A stretch of 64,000 bases of DNA from Rhizobium sullae (GTDB lineage Bacteria; Pseudomonadota; Alphaproteobacteria; Rhizobiales; Rhizobiaceae): positions 1,364,001 through 1,428,000 of the forward strand of contig NZ_CP104143.1 in the NCBI RefSeq assembly GCF_025200715.1. Direction: 5' to 3'. Every line of letters begins with the position of its first letter. Positions within the stretch are counted from its first letter, which is position 1. Under the pieces are notes generated by a model. That model did not search any database, was not told the origin of the DNA, and saw only the letters and a program-made list of their open reading frames with translations. Shown piece by piece: positions 8,467 through 17,894 of this stretch. Made by a program: the position numbers and the translations under genes.

Positions 8467-11400
8467 CAGAAGCGGACTTTGAGGGTGGCCTTCACCGCAC
8501 GGCCCCAGCCCGGAACGCCTGGCGACACTTCGAAATCTTCATCGAGAAGATTGAAGGCAGCCGCCTCGAGGGCGAAGCGCTTGTCGAGCGGCTCCCAGAT
8601 CAGATTGGCGTCGAGCGTCCAGTAGTCATCGAGGCGGACACTGCCTAACAGTGGGTCGTTACCCTCGCGTTCACCGATATAGTTCGCAGCCACAGTGACT
8701 TTTATATTGGCTTCGTTGACCCAGGTGATGGCGAACTGCCCTGATTGATCCGGTACGTAGGGCAGGGATCTTCCGAAACCTACGCTTGCCGGATCGTTGT
8801 TCTTGGAGTCTGCATACGCTGCCGTTGCAGACACGCCAAATCCGTACTCCAAGGCAACGTTGGCGGTCGCGCTGACCCGGTCAATGCGACCGTCTTCAAT
8901 ATCGACGCCAAGCGGGAGGGGAAAGACAAATGGCGCGATTGTTGGATAGGCCAAGCTGAGGTCGCGAATTTCTTGATGCTGATAGTCGACGCTCGTGAAC
9001 AGACGATCCGTCCATTGGGCATCCCATTGCAGCGCGATCGTGTCCGCGTAACCGTCGATACCGATAAACGACTGGTTCGGCTGCAGACCTAAGACACCGA
9101 TAGGTGAGAGTGTAGGTGTGCCGAAATCGAAGCTCTGACGCATGAATGCTGCGCGCAGCCACTGACCATCAGCAGGTGCCCAAGCTAGGCCGAAACGTGG
9201 CTCCAACCGGTGTACGTCCGTTGTTTCGCCATCCATGACAGTGCCAAAGAGGGCATATTCTGCTTTGAGATCTGGCGTGATTTCGTGGAGCAGGTCAACG
9301 TATGCCCGGCCGATACCAATTCTTTCATCGACCGAGCTTTTAATCGGAATACCGGCAAACTCGTCCATGGCCTTGACATCTACGAACCCACCTTCAAGGC
9401 CATATCGCCAGGTCAGCTCATCGTCCCCGTAGAGGTGATTGATGGCCGCGACGTAGCTTTCTTGTGATGCTTTAGCAATTCTCTCCGATGTCGGTGGCGG
9501 GCCGAAAACCTGAGTAATGTCTTCGTTGGCTTCCGTATAGAAGGCCGCCATATTTAGTACATTGCGGTAGCCAAAGGTGTGGCTCCAGCCAAGACCTGCT
9601 GCCGTCGCCCTCGTCTCGGCGTCGCCATTTTGTTCAGCGGCCGCCAATGGAAATGCTATGTCTTGATCGACGTTGCTGTCCGAATGATTTGCATAGAGGA
9701 CAAAACGGTCATCGGGATTGGGTGTGGCCGTCAGATATCCATTGCCTGATAGGGCGCGAAAGTCACCGCTGAAGCTGCCCGGACCAAGCAAACGTCCGAG
9801 AAAAGATCGGTCCTGGCCTTCCGTCGGAATCTGATCCCAGGTGACATTCGCGAAGCCGCTGATGGGGAACGGCTCGTTGGCAAAGCCCTGGATTTCGGCT
9901 TCACCGATCAGTTTGTTTTCACCGGCGGAGTTCATCACGCCTGCGCCAAGCGAACCTTCCAGAAATGGCCGCCTCAGGAGGTTTGCCGAACGAGATCGGC
10001 CCGACAGCATATGAGGATCGAGCAGAAGACCCTGAACCAGCGCCGAAAAGCTGTTCGGATTAAGCTTGTACGGATCGATTTCGTCGTCAAAGATTTCCGT
10101 ATTTGCGAACGGCCTGATATTGCCGCGGATCGACTGGTCGACATAGGCGCTGCCGGCGAACGGATCGAAGACGGCGTCACCATAGTAGCGGCCCCAGGCG
10201 TTCAATCCCTGCAGCCGGAACGCATTGTTCAACGTCGATCCGGCATCCTGGTTCGCGCCAAGCGATCCGTAGTGACCGCCGCGCGCTTTCGAACGTCGCA
10301 GGAACTCCTGTGCATATTCTATTGCGCCATCGGCATCGTAATCGTCGATGGCGACGGCGGTGCGGAAGGAGGAAATGACCGGGTCGTTCTCGTCCAGCCG
10401 ATCGGCATTGTCGAGCGCCTGGTTTGACGGGTCGCGGTCGCCCTTTTCGTAGTGGCCGGCGGCGAGCATCAACTGGGCCTGCGAATAGCCGGGATTGGCG
10501 GTCGAGGCGGCCAGTAGGTCGTCGATCGCCTTGTCCATCTCGCCGGTTTGCAGATAATAGCGTCCACGCGCCAGCAGCGCGATGTCGAAAGCCGGATCGG
10601 CAGCCAAGGCCAAATCGATCTCGCGCTTTGCCTCCTTCATCCGCGACTGGTCGAGGTAGAGGATCGCGAGATTGGCGTGGCCAACCGGATCGTCGGGATC
10701 GAGCTCGATGGACTTCTTGAGTGCGGCTTCCGCTTCACGCGTCGCGCCGCGGGCATCCTGGAGCAGGCCAAGATCGTTCCAAGCCATGGACGAGCCCGGC
10801 GCGACCTTGATCGCGTTGTTCAGATCCTCCAGCGCACCGTCGAGATTGCCTTCGTAGTCGGCGCGCATGCGGGCGCGGGCCTGCAGCGCGTTAGGGTCGG
10901 TTGGGTCGATCGCGAGCGAGCGGTCGATCGCCTCCTTCATCTGGATACGGTCGTTGATCAGCATCGCGAGCTGCGCGCGCAAGGCGGGCAGGGTGGAATC
11001 GTTCGGATATCGCGCTTCCGCCTGCTTCATTGTCGCGATTGCTGCGGGAATATCCTCGAGGAAGCCTGCCGTATACGCCTTCATCACGGCAGCGTAGGGA
11101 CCGGTGACGTTTGCCGGCGGCTTTTCAGTATGGTCCGGATCGCGTAGCGAACGCGAATAATAACCGCCATAGGCTGCGATGCTGCGGCGCTGCGGATCGA
11201 GCGACCGCTCGGCCCGCGAGAACAATCTTGCCGCCTCGTCGTACCGCTTCTCGGCGCCGGCGATCAAGGCTTCGATCAGGTCGGCCCGGGCGCGCTGCGC
11301 GGTGGAAAGCTTCAAGGCACGAGCTTTCGCCAGCGATTCCAGCACCTTTCGCCGGCCGTCGAGCGACAGCTGCACCTCGGCGAGCGTCAGCCAATCCTCC

Positions 11401-12128
11401 GCACTTCTTGCCTCAGGTGCCTTGGCTTCGATGCGGCTTCGTTCGCTGCGCATCTTCTGGACGGAAAGCGGCGAGGCCGGCATGAAGGTGAAGCCGCTGC
11501 GCAGCGTGAGGTAGAACAGCATCTGCTCGCGGTCGTCGGGTGTCACGATCACAAGCTTGCGGGGCGCCTGGCCGATGGTGGCGACGGCCGCTTCACCCTG
11601 CGCAACCTCGACGCTGCCGTGTTCGTTTTTCAGCTCCACGCGGCCTTCCAGAACGATGAGCGACGTCTGGTCGCCCTTGACCGTCAGTGTCCAGTCGGTG
11701 CCGCGGATGGCGGCTGCCGCGGCCGGTGTCTGAACGGTCAGGCCAGAGCCGCCGCGCTGGGCGCGGGCCCACATCGTGCCGGATTGGAGGTTCAGGATCG
11801 TATCGCCCGCCGGGGCCATCTGCTTGACCTGCAGCGAGGAGTTCCGGCCGAGGCGCACCTGCGTGTGGTCGGCGAAAAGGATTGCGAGCTGGCCGGTGGC
11901 ATTGGTGCGCAGCACATCGCCGCCCAAGAGGTCCTGGTGCAGGTTGATATTCTGCCAGTTCGACAGGTCGACGAACCGGACCTCCTCGCCGATTTTGCGG
12001 TCGATGACGGAGCCTGCGGCCGGTGCCGCGCGCCGCACGGGTTCAGCGGCTGCCGGCCGCGCAAGACAGTGCGCCGCGACAGCCAACGCCGCAACGGCGG
12101 ACATTAAATTGATGAATCGACCCCTCAT
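8466..12128 (-). CDS. FecR domain - TPR - outer-membrane beta-barrel fusion protein
   Basis: A 1220-residue exported protein. A signal peptide (AVAALAVAAHCLARPAAAEP) is followed by a FecR domain at about 60-185 (GGDVLRTNATGQLAILFADH, AAIRGTDWTLTVKGD). TPR helices run from about 260 to 640; a clear unit is near EAEAALKKSIELDPDDPVGH. The last 500 residues read as amphipathic strands of a TonB-receptor-like barrel and end in KATLKVRF with a terminal Phe, the usual BAM signal. No TonB box or plug domain is evident, so it is probably not a normal TonB-dependent transporter. Coupling to the CHASE2 cyclase suggests that periplasmic FecR signals to it. This signalling role is inferred. Confidence 0.88.
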   Translation of the reverse strand: MRGRFINLMSAVAALAVAAHCLARPAAAEPVRRAAPAAGSVIDRKIGEEVRFVDLSNWQNINLHQDLLGGDVLRTNATGQLAILFADHTQVRLGRNSSLQVKQMAPAGDTILNLQSGTMWARAQRGGSGLTVQTPAAAAAIRGTDWTLTVKGDQTSLIVLEGRVELKNEHGSVEVAQGEAAVATIGQAPRKLVIVTPDDREQMLFYLTLRSGFTFMPASPLSVQKMRSERSRIEAKAPEARSAEDWLTLAEVQLSLDGRRKVLESLAKARALKLSTAQRARADLIEALIAGAEKRYDEAARLFSRAERSLDPQRRSIAAYGGYYSRSLRDPDHTEKPPANVTGPYAAVMKAYTAGFLEDIPAAIATMKQAEARYPNDSTLPALRAQLAMLINDRIQMKEAIDRSLAIDPTDPNALQARARMRADYEGNLDGALEDLNNAIKVAPGSSMAWNDLGLLQDARGATREAEAALKKSIELDPDDPVGHANLAILYLDQSRMKEAKREIDLALAADPAFDIALLARGRYYLQTGEMDKAIDDLLAASTANPGYSQAQLMLAAGHYEKGDRDPSNQALDNADRLDENDPVISSFRTAVAIDDYDADGAIEYAQEFLRRSKARGGHYGSLGANQDAGSTLNNAFRLQGLNAWGRYYGDAVFDPFAGSAYVDQSIRGNIRPFANTEIFDDEIDPYKLNPNSFSALVQGLLLDPHMLSGRSRSANLLRRPFLEGSLGAGVMNSAGENKLIGEAEIQGFANEPFPISGFANVTWDQIPTEGQDRSFLGRLLGPGSFSGDFRALSGNGYLTATPNPDDRFVLYANHSDSNVDQDIAFPLAAAEQNGDAETRATAAGLGWSHTFGYRNVLNMAAFYTEANEDITQVFGPPPTSERIAKASQESYVAAINHLYGDDELTWRYGLEGGFVDVKAMDEFAGIPIKSSVDERIGIGRAYVDLLHEITPDLKAEYALFGTVMDGETTDVHRLEPRFGLAWAPADGQWLRAAFMRQSFDFGTPTLSPIGVLGLQPNQSFIGIDGYADTIALQWDAQWTDRLFTSVDYQHQEIRDLSLAYPTIAPFVFPLPLGVDIEDGRIDRVSATANVALEYGFGVSATAAYADSKNNDPASVGFGRSLPYVPDQSGQFAITWVNEANIKVTVAANYIGEREGNDPLLGSVRLDDYWTLDANLIWEPLDKRFALEAAAFNLLDEDFEVSPGVPGWGRAVKATLKVRF

Positions 12129-12243
12129 GTCTAAAAGCGTGTGTCTATATGAAGTTGAAAAGTCAAGCCGTGCCGTATCCGCACTATTGCTTTGTCTGTG
12201 AAGTGTAATATCAGAGAAACACTTTGGGGCTGGAGTTGAGAAC

Positions 12244-12783
12244 GTGACGGATTTTGAAAGTGCGGCCGAACTGATGAGGAGTGGGCCTTCGACCGAGGAT
12301 ATCGGGACCGAATATTTCGATCACATCAAGAAGATCAACGATATTTTTTACGACCAAATCAAGATTTCCGACCAGAAGGCTGCCTATATCTTTACTTTCA
12401 TGCTCGCCTTCTTGGTGAGCTCCAGCGAGGTGCGCAGCGTGTTTACCTTGACGCGCTATGTTGAAGGTTCCCCGCAAAGTATGCTTTTCTCAGGCTTGCT
12501 TGCCGCAGCCTCGGTGTTTTCGATCATATCGGCCATCCTCGTGGTGCTGCCGCGCCACGTGAACAAATCGACCTCGCTTTTCTGGGGTTCCTGGGGCAAG
12601 CACCGCCATCGCTTCTGGGATGCCGCGCAGCGCCGGGACGAGGTCTATCTCTTCAACGAATATCTCAACAATGCCGACATCCTGTCGGCCATCGCGCGCG
12701 GCAAATACCGCTGCGTGACGTTCGCTTTCCGTGGGCTGATGGTGACCGTCATCGCCTACGTGCTGCTGCTCATTGCGGCTTAA
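12244..12783 (+). CDS. Two-to-three-TM membrane protein resembling Pycsar-type effectors (DUF5706-like)
   Basis: A 179-residue protein starting at GTG with a GGAG site upstream. An N-terminal soluble helix (EYFDHIKKINDIFYDQIKISDQKA) runs into a hydrophobic helix (YIFTFMLAFLV). A second hydrophobic helix follows at about 80-100, then LFWGSWGKHRHRFWDAA and a C-terminal helix. The D-x-KA-then-membrane layout and the FWG segment recall the PycTM/DUF5706 family, whose described members are opened by cyclic nucleotides and damage the membrane. The match is by eye and may be wrong. It is divergent from the FecR-cyclase operon across 115 bp. Its last two thirds recur at 20680. Confidence 0.6.
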   Translation: MTDFESAAELMRSGPSTEDIGTEYFDHIKKINDIFYDQIKISDQKAAYIFTFMLAFLVSSSEVRSVFTLTRYVEGSPQSMLFSGLLAAASVFSIISAILVVLPRHVNKSTSLFWGSWGKHRHRFWDAAQRRDEVYLFNEYLNNADILSAIARGKYRCVTFAFRGLMVTVIAYVLLLIAA

Positions 12784-12898
12784 GCGATGCAGCGATGACG
12801 CGAGCTGGCCTTGGACCTGTTTCTTCTGTATAAGCCCTCGTCCCGCGTGAGCTGAGCTCACGATGTGCCGGTTCGGAGCAGCGGGGCGGCAGCGAAAC
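12461..12898. repeat. 438-bp direct repeat, left copy
   Basis: Bases 12461-12898 match 20680-21117 with a constant offset of 8219 and five mismatches seen by eye (at 12465, 12540, 12567, 12701 and 12866). The copy covers the last two thirds of the membrane-protein gene and 115 bp of its 3' flank. Confidence 0.95.
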
Positions 12899-12963
12899 CA
12901 TCACGACGAAAGACCGGCACGGTCACGCCGCTTCCAGCCCGATGCCGCTCTCCTGCGGGTTCT

Positions 12964-14031
12964 CTAGGCAAGAAGGGGGAGCAACTGGCTGCCTTGCCGT
13001 TTTATTTCCGTAAGGTATGGCGTATCGGAGAGCACAAAATGGGTAATGCCAAGCTCTTCATATTTGCGCAGCGAGCGCGCAACGTCCTCGGCTGACCCGA
13101 CCAGCCAGGTGGTTCCCGCTCCACCTCCGCCGAATTTTCCCGGCGCCGTGTAGAGATTGTCATCCAGCACGTCGCCTTGCCGGGCAAGGTCCAGGAGGCG
13201 TTGCTGACCGACGGCAACCCCGTGGCGATGGTCCTGCCAGCTTCCCGCCGCTCCCTCGGCCATTTTGGCAACCTTCGCTTCCGCATCCGCCCAGGCCTGC
13301 TCCGTCGTATCCCGAACGAGAGTGGTGATCCTGAGGCCGAATTCCAGTGGCTGCAGGTCGCGATCGAGTGTCTTGCCGAGTGCCTTCAGCCGCTCGATCC
13401 GCTCCCGCACGCCATCCAATGGTTCGCCCCAGAAGAGCTGGACGTCGGCTTCGGTCACGGCGACCCGCTCGGCCGCTTCCGAGGCACCTCCGAAATAGAG
13501 TTTGGGATGACGGCGATCGCCGATCGGTGCGAGCCGCGGCGCCGCCGTGGATCCGGTCACCTGGAAATGCTCACCACTGAAGGTGACGTCTTCTTCGGTC
13601 CAGAGCCTGCGGATCAGCCGCATGAATTCCTTCGTGCGGGCATAACGCTGCACCTGGTCACCTTCCTGGTCGCCATAGGCTGCAAGCGCATCCGGCCCGG
13701 ACACGACATTGACCCGCACACGACCGCCGCTCAGATGATCGAGGGTTGCTGCGGAGGAAGCGAAATTTGCCGGTTTCCAATAGCCGGGCCGAACCGCGAT
13801 CAGTGGCTCGAAGGTCGTCGTGCGGGCGGCGAGCGCAGTTGCGATGGTGAAAGTGTCGGGCCGTCCCCAGCCTGTGCCGATCAGGGCGCCTTTCCAGCCA
13901 TGCTGTTCCAGAGCTTTCGCGTGGGCCGTCAGCGTGTCCAGGCTGTTGTGATCCGGATCAGCCGCATCGCCTCGGTGGCCGGCTTTGACGTCGTTGGGAA
14001 TGTACCAGAGGAATTCGGAATGACTGCTCAT
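12964..14031 (-). CDS. LLM-class FMNH2-dependent monooxygenase, SsuD-like
   Basis: A 355-residue luciferase-like monooxygenase of the alkanesulfonate type. Family features are HGWKGALIGTGWG, IAVRPGYWKPANFASSAATLDHLSGGRV, then NVVSGPD and YARTKEFMRLIRRLWTEE. It would use reduced FMN and O2 to release sulfite from a sulfonate or to oxidise a related compound. Its ATG overlaps the stop of the dehydrogenase gene (ATGA), so it is the last gene of the minus-strand import operon. The specific substrate is not readable. Confidence 0.88.
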   Translation of the reverse strand: MSSHSEFLWYIPNDVKAGHRGDAADPDHNSLDTLTAHAKALEQHGWKGALIGTGWGRPDTFTIATALAARTTTFEPLIAVRPGYWKPANFASSAATLDHLSGGRVRVNVVSGPDALAAYGDQEGDQVQRYARTKEFMRLIRRLWTEEDVTFSGEHFQVTGSTAAPRLAPIGDRRHPKLYFGGASEAAERVAVTEADVQLFWGEPLDGVRERIERLKALGKTLDRDLQPLEFGLRITTLVRDTTEQAWADAEAKVAKMAEGAAGSWQDHRHGVAVGQQRLLDLARQGDVLDDNLYTAPGKFGGGGAGTTWLVGSAEDVARSLRKYEELGITHFVLSDTPYLTEIKRQGSQLLPLLA

Positions 14032-15032
14032 GATCTATCCGTGACCTGATTTCGAAGTTTGCCCTCGTCGAGCAATAACCTGACCGTCTTTGCCGCATTG
14101 CGGCGCATCTCGACGGCCGCATGATCGGAATAAAAGGCATTGTGCGGTGTGATCACCAGCCGCCCCGCAAGCCAGTCCTCGCGGTTCCGCCACGCTGTCA
14201 GCAACGGATGTTCTCCGGGCGGCTCTTTGACCAGCGTATCGATCGCGGCGGCGGCGAGATGTCCGCTCCGCAGCGCCGCCTCAAGCGCATCGAGATCTTC
14301 GATCAACTCGCCGCGTGCAGTGTTGACGACAATGGCTCCGGGCTTCAGCCGGGCGAGACCGTCAGCGTCAAGAGTGCCGCGCGTCTCGCCGTTCACCGGG
14401 CAATGGAGGGAGATGACATCCGACTGGGCGAGAAGCTCCTCCAGTCGGTCCGTGCGTTCATAGCCGACGGCTTTTTCATGCCCGGGCGGCTGGCCGGGAT
14501 CGTAACCAAGGATGCGGAAACCGAAGGGTTTCAGCCGGTTGACGACTGCCGTTCCGATTCTGCCGACGCCGACCACACCCACGGTGGCCTTGTTGGAGCG
14601 CGAAAGTGGTTTGAGGCTATGGACCTGCCATCCGGACGTATATCCACGAGCGCGGGCGTCATGTTCCCAGAGCCGCCGATGCAAGGACAGGATCATCGCC
14701 AGCGCATGATCGGCGACCTCCTCGGTGCCGTAATCGGGATTGTTGGCGAAGGGGATGCCGGCGCTGCCGAGCGCCGCGAGATCGATCTTCTCGTAGCCGA
14801 CGCCAACCACGCCCCTGCAGCGGGTCAAGTGCGCGATGCTTTTTTGCCCGAGCGGTGCGCCCCAGACCATCAGGGCATCGAGCCTTGCCAGGCGATCAGG
14901 GGCGAATGATGCCTCATCCGTGCTGGCGAAGAAGTCTATCTCGACATCATCGCCGAGCACGTCCGCTTCAAGATCGGGCGCGCCGATCATGTGGTCGGTT
15001 ATCCCGACCGCGTATTTCTTACGATCCGACAT
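14028..15032 (-). CDS. D-isomer-specific 2-hydroxyacid dehydrogenase
   Basis: A 334-residue NAD-dependent dehydrogenase. The Rossmann motif VGVVGVGRIGTAVVNRLKPFG is near residue 150. The catalytic Arg lies in VVNTARGELIEDLDAL, the Glu in VKEPPGEHPLL and the His in ITPHNAFYSD. Substrate-side residues are not diagnostic. It is embedded between the ABC permease and the monooxygenase of the sulfonate-type operon, so it may act on a hydroxyacid released from the imported compound; this role is inferred. Confidence 0.88.
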   Translation of the reverse strand: MSDRKKYAVGITDHMIGAPDLEADVLGDDVEIDFFASTDEASFAPDRLARLDALMVWGAPLGQKSIAHLTRCRGVVGVGYEKIDLAALGSAGIPFANNPDYGTEEVADHALAMILSLHRRLWEHDARARGYTSGWQVHSLKPLSRSNKATVGVVGVGRIGTAVVNRLKPFGFRILGYDPGQPPGHEKAVGYERTDRLEELLAQSDVISLHCPVNGETRGTLDADGLARLKPGAIVVNTARGELIEDLDALEAALRSGHLAAAAIDTLVKEPPGEHPLLTAWRNREDWLAGRLVITPHNAFYSDHAAVEMRRNAAKTVRLLLDEGKLRNQVTDRS

Positions 15033-15053
15033 TCTTGTCCCGATGCGTTGGCG

Positions 15054-15959
15054 CTAGCGCGTCATTCCCCATTTCGCCACCGTTCGCTGCTCCAACTGGC
15101 GGAACAGGACGTTTTCGACCAGAAGGCCGAACAGGATGACCATGATCAGCCCGGCGAAAACCCGGTCGGTGTAAAGCTCGTTGCGGTTCTGGAAGATGTA
15201 CCAGCCGAGCCCGCCCTTGCCGGAGGAGGCGCCGAAGACAAGCTCGGCCGCAATCAGGGTGCGCCAGGCGAAGGCCCAGCCGATCTTGAGCCCAGCAATG
15301 ATCGATGGCAGAGCGGCTGGTACAAGGATCAAAAGCACATACCGCAAGCCGCGCAGTCCGTAATTGCGGCCCGCCATCCGCAAGGTTTCCGGCACGCTCG
15401 TGAAGCCGGTATACATGTTGAGCGCCAGCGGCCAGAGCACCGAATGGATCAGCACGAAGACAAGGCTCCCTTGTCCCAGCCCAAACCACAGGAGCGCCAG
15501 CGGCAGCAAGGCGATCGGCGGCAGGGGATTGAGCATGGAGGTCAGGGTCGAAAGGAGGTCGCGCCCGATCCGGGTTGAAACGGCAAGCGAGGTCAGAACG
15601 AAGGCTAAAACGACACCTGCCGCATAACCCTTGATCAGGACATCCAGCGAGTTGATCGCTCGGCTCGGAATAATGCCGCTGGAAATATCCTCCACCAAGG
15701 CTTTTATCGAGGTGGTGAACGACGGCAGGAGCAACTCATTTCCCTGAAGCCTGGCGGCAATTTCCCACAGCAAGGCAAGACAGATCAGGATCAGGCTCTT
15801 GCGTAGCCAGGTGCGCTGCCAGAGGCGTTCGTACAGCGGCAGAGCTTCTTCGCTTTTTGATTCAGCAAGCGGCTCGAGCGGCAACTCGTATTCGGGGCGG
15901 ATAGGAGGCACAGGGCGGCGCGTCCCGGTCTTGGCGCCTGTGCTCAAGACTTCAGTCAT
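15054..15959 (-). CDS. SsuC/TauC-type ABC transporter permease
   Basis: A 301-residue inner-membrane permease with about six helices and the BPD-transport loop (ETLRMAGRNYGLRGLRYVLLILVPAALPSIIAGL). The start at 15959 (MTEVLS) is preceded by GGAG and overlaps the ATPase gene by 8 bases; a frame open further upstream is not used. It works with the adjacent ATPase and binding protein to import a sulfonate, taurine or similar small anion. Confidence 0.9.
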   Translation of the reverse strand: MTEVLSTGAKTGTRRPVPPIRPEYELPLEPLAESKSEEALPLYERLWQRTWLRKSLILICLALLWEIAARLQGNELLLPSFTTSIKALVEDISSGIIPSRAINSLDVLIKGYAAGVVLAFVLTSLAVSTRIGRDLLSTLTSMLNPLPPIALLPLALLWFGLGQGSLVFVLIHSVLWPLALNMYTGFTSVPETLRMAGRNYGLRGLRYVLLILVPAALPSIIAGLKIGWAFAWRTLIAAELVFGASSGKGGLGWYIFQNRNELYTDRVFAGLIMVILFGLLVENVLFRQLEQRTVAKWGMTR

Positions 15960-16794
15960 GCCTGGCTCCATCAACGGCTGAGGCCTCTTCGAAAAGAAGG
16001 CGGTGGATGCGGTTTGCAGCTGCCTGAAATTGCGAGCTCCCGCCACTTTTGAGATCCCAGTCATGGCTGTTGATCTCCGCTCGCATGCGTCCCGGGTGCG
16101 GCGACAAAAGCGCGATGCGGTTGCCGACGACCAGAGCTTCCTCGATGGAATGGGTGACGAACAGCAGGGTGAAGCGAACCTCTTCCCAAAGCGCCAGCAG
16201 CTCCTCCTGCATTTTTCGCCGCGTGAGCGCGTCCAGAGCGGCGAAGGGTTCATCCATCAACAGGACGCGCGGTTCCATGGCAAGCGCGCGAGCAATGGCC
16301 ACGCGTTGTTTCATGCCGCCGGACAGCGTGTTCGGATAAGCGTCCGCGAAGCGGGTTAGGCCGACTTTCTCGATATAGTGCTCGGCGCGTTCGGCGGCCT
16401 CTTTGCGGCTGAGGCGGCCTGAAGCCCGCACCGGGAACGCCACGTTCTCCCGCACCGTCTTCCATGGCGGCAACTGGTCGAATTCCTGGAAAACGACGAC
16501 GCGATCCGGACCGGGGCCGTGCACGGGCCGCCCGTCCAGCAGGATCTGTCCCTGGCGAGGTGCAATGAAGCCGCCGACGGCTTTCAGCAGGGTGGACTTG
16601 CCGCAGCCCGAAGCACCGAGCAGGATGAAGCGATCTGCTTCCCAGACGTCAAAGCTGACATTCTGCGTGGCGCGCACCACCCGGCCGGGCGCCTGGTATT
16701 CGAGGGTGACGCCCTCGACCGAAAGAAGGGGCGGGGAAGGCGGAACACCGTTCTCCCGAACGGGTGCAGTCATGCCGTCCATTCTCAATTCCAT
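15952..16794 (-). CDS. SsuB/TauB-type ABC transporter ATP-binding protein
   Basis: A 280-residue ABC ATPase: Walker A GASGCGKST, Q-loop VVFQEFDQLPPW, signature LSGGMKQRVAIARALAME, Walker B VLLMDEPFAALDALTR and switch His in LFVTHSIEEAL, all typical of the nitrate/sulfonate/taurine subfamily. Three in-frame ATGs (16794, 16782, 16773) cluster at the start and none has a clearly superior ribosome site, so the exact N-terminus is uncertain. It couples to the permease next to it. Confidence 0.9.
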   Translation of the reverse strand: MELRMDGMTAPVRENGVPPSPPLLSVEGVTLEYQAPGRVVRATQNVSFDVWEADRFILLGASGCGKSTLLKAVGGFIAPRQGQILLDGRPVHGPGPDRVVVFQEFDQLPPWKTVRENVAFPVRASGRLSRKEAAERAEHYIEKVGLTRFADAYPNTLSGGMKQRVAIARALAMEPRVLLMDEPFAALDALTRRKMQEELLALWEEVRFTLLFVTHSIEEALVVGNRIALLSPHPGRMRAEINSHDWDLKSGGSSQFQAAANRIHRLLFEEASAVDGARHD

Positions 16795-16859
16795 CGTTGA
16801 CGGCCCAGAACAGGCTTGCATCGCATCCAGTCGTGAGCCGTGAAGGTTGTGATGCGATA

Positions 16860-17894
16860 TCAGCTGCCGTTTTCGCCGTATGCCTCGGGGAAGAAATAGT
16901 CCTTCCAGGAACCTGCCTGTTTTTTCAGGACGCCAAGCTTGTGCAGCTCGGTCGCATAAACGAAGGTGTTCTGAGGCCTGATCGTGAAATCGTTCTCGGG
17001 ATCGTTGATGATATCGACAACGAGCTGCGGCGACAGCTTCGAACCCTGCTGACGAATGAAGGCTTCTGCAGCCTTCTGCTTGTTTGCGTTGATCCAATCT
17101 GCAGCCTCACGCAGGGCTGCGTAGAAGGCTGCATAGGTCTTCGGATTTTCGTCGTGGAAGGCCGTGCTGGTGTAAAGAACGTTGAATGTCGCTGGCCCGC
17201 CCAGAATGTCATAGGAACTGATAACCTTGTGGACTGCCTTATTTGCCTGCAACGCCTGGTAATAGAAAGGCGCAGAGGAAAAATGCGAGTTCACCTCAGT
17301 GCCGCCGGAAATCAATGCCGCGGTCGCATCCGGATGCGGCAGGCTAACGGAAATCTGGTCGAGCTTCTGGAAATTGTCAGCGCCGAAGAGTTTGGCAGCC
17401 TCGATCTGCAGCGTCCGCGACTGGAAGCCAACACCGGCGGCAGGCACAGCGATCCGGTCCTTGTCGCTGAAATCCTTCAGCGTATGGACATCCGGATTGG
17501 TGGTGATGAGATAGTTCGGCAAGGAGCCAAGGGCTGCCACTAGCTTGACGTCACCCTTGGTGCGATCCCACATCGTCAACGCAGGCGGCACGCCTGCCGA
17601 GACGATGTCGAGATTGTTGGCCAGAAGCGCCTCGTTCATCGCGGTCGCGCCGGAAATGCTCGCCCACTCGACGTCAATGTCGACGCCAGCTTCGTTGCCA
17701 TGTCTTTCGATGAGTTTTTGGTCGCGAACGACATCCAGGATCAGGTAGGAAATGCCGAACTGCTGTGCGATCCTGATCCTGCCCTCGGCTGCGGTCTGTC
17801 CTGCGAGCAGCGTGGCGGCAATGCCGAATGCCGCGCCAAGAGCCGTGCGGCGACCAAATTTGACGCTCAATGTCGTAAGGCCAAGTGCCTTCAT
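16860..17894 (-). CDS. Sulfonate/nitrate/taurine-type ABC substrate-binding protein
   Basis: A 344-residue SsuA/NMT1-like periplasmic protein with a signal peptide (RRTALGAAFGIAATLLAGQTAAEG). The start at 17894 is preferred because AGAGGT precedes it. Motifs of the family include FGISYLILDVVRDQKLIE, WASISGATAMNEALLANNLDIVSAGVPPAL and the two-lobed order of strands after it. It delivers the substrate to the permease and ATPase genes downstream and heads the operon. The ligand is not predictable. Confidence 0.9.
   Translation of the reverse strand: MKALGLTTLSVKFGRRTALGAAFGIAATLLAGQTAAEGRIRIAQQFGISYLILDVVRDQKLIERHGNEAGVDIDVEWASISGATAMNEALLANNLDIVSAGVPPALTMWDRTKGDVKLVAALGSLPNYLITTNPDVHTLKDFSDKDRIAVPAAGVGFQSRTLQIEAAKLFGADNFQKLDQISVSLPHPDATAALISGGTEVNSHFSSAPFYYQALQANKAVHKVISSYDILGGPATFNVLYTSTAFHDENPKTYAAFYAALREAADWINANKQKAAEAFIRQQGSKLSPQLVVDIINDPENDFTIRPQNTFVYATELHKLGVLKKQAGSWKDYFFPEAYGENGS

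Noticed and set aside
5698..8625. A 975-codon open frame on the plus strand
   Set aside because: It is the antisense shadow of the FAH and CHASE2-cyclase genes, which have clear catalytic motifs on the minus strand. Its own translation has no domain.
15960..16253. An N-terminal extension of the ABC permease to residue 399
   Set aside because: The extra frame overlaps the ATPase gene and lacks similarity to permeases; the ATG at 15959 has a ribosome site.
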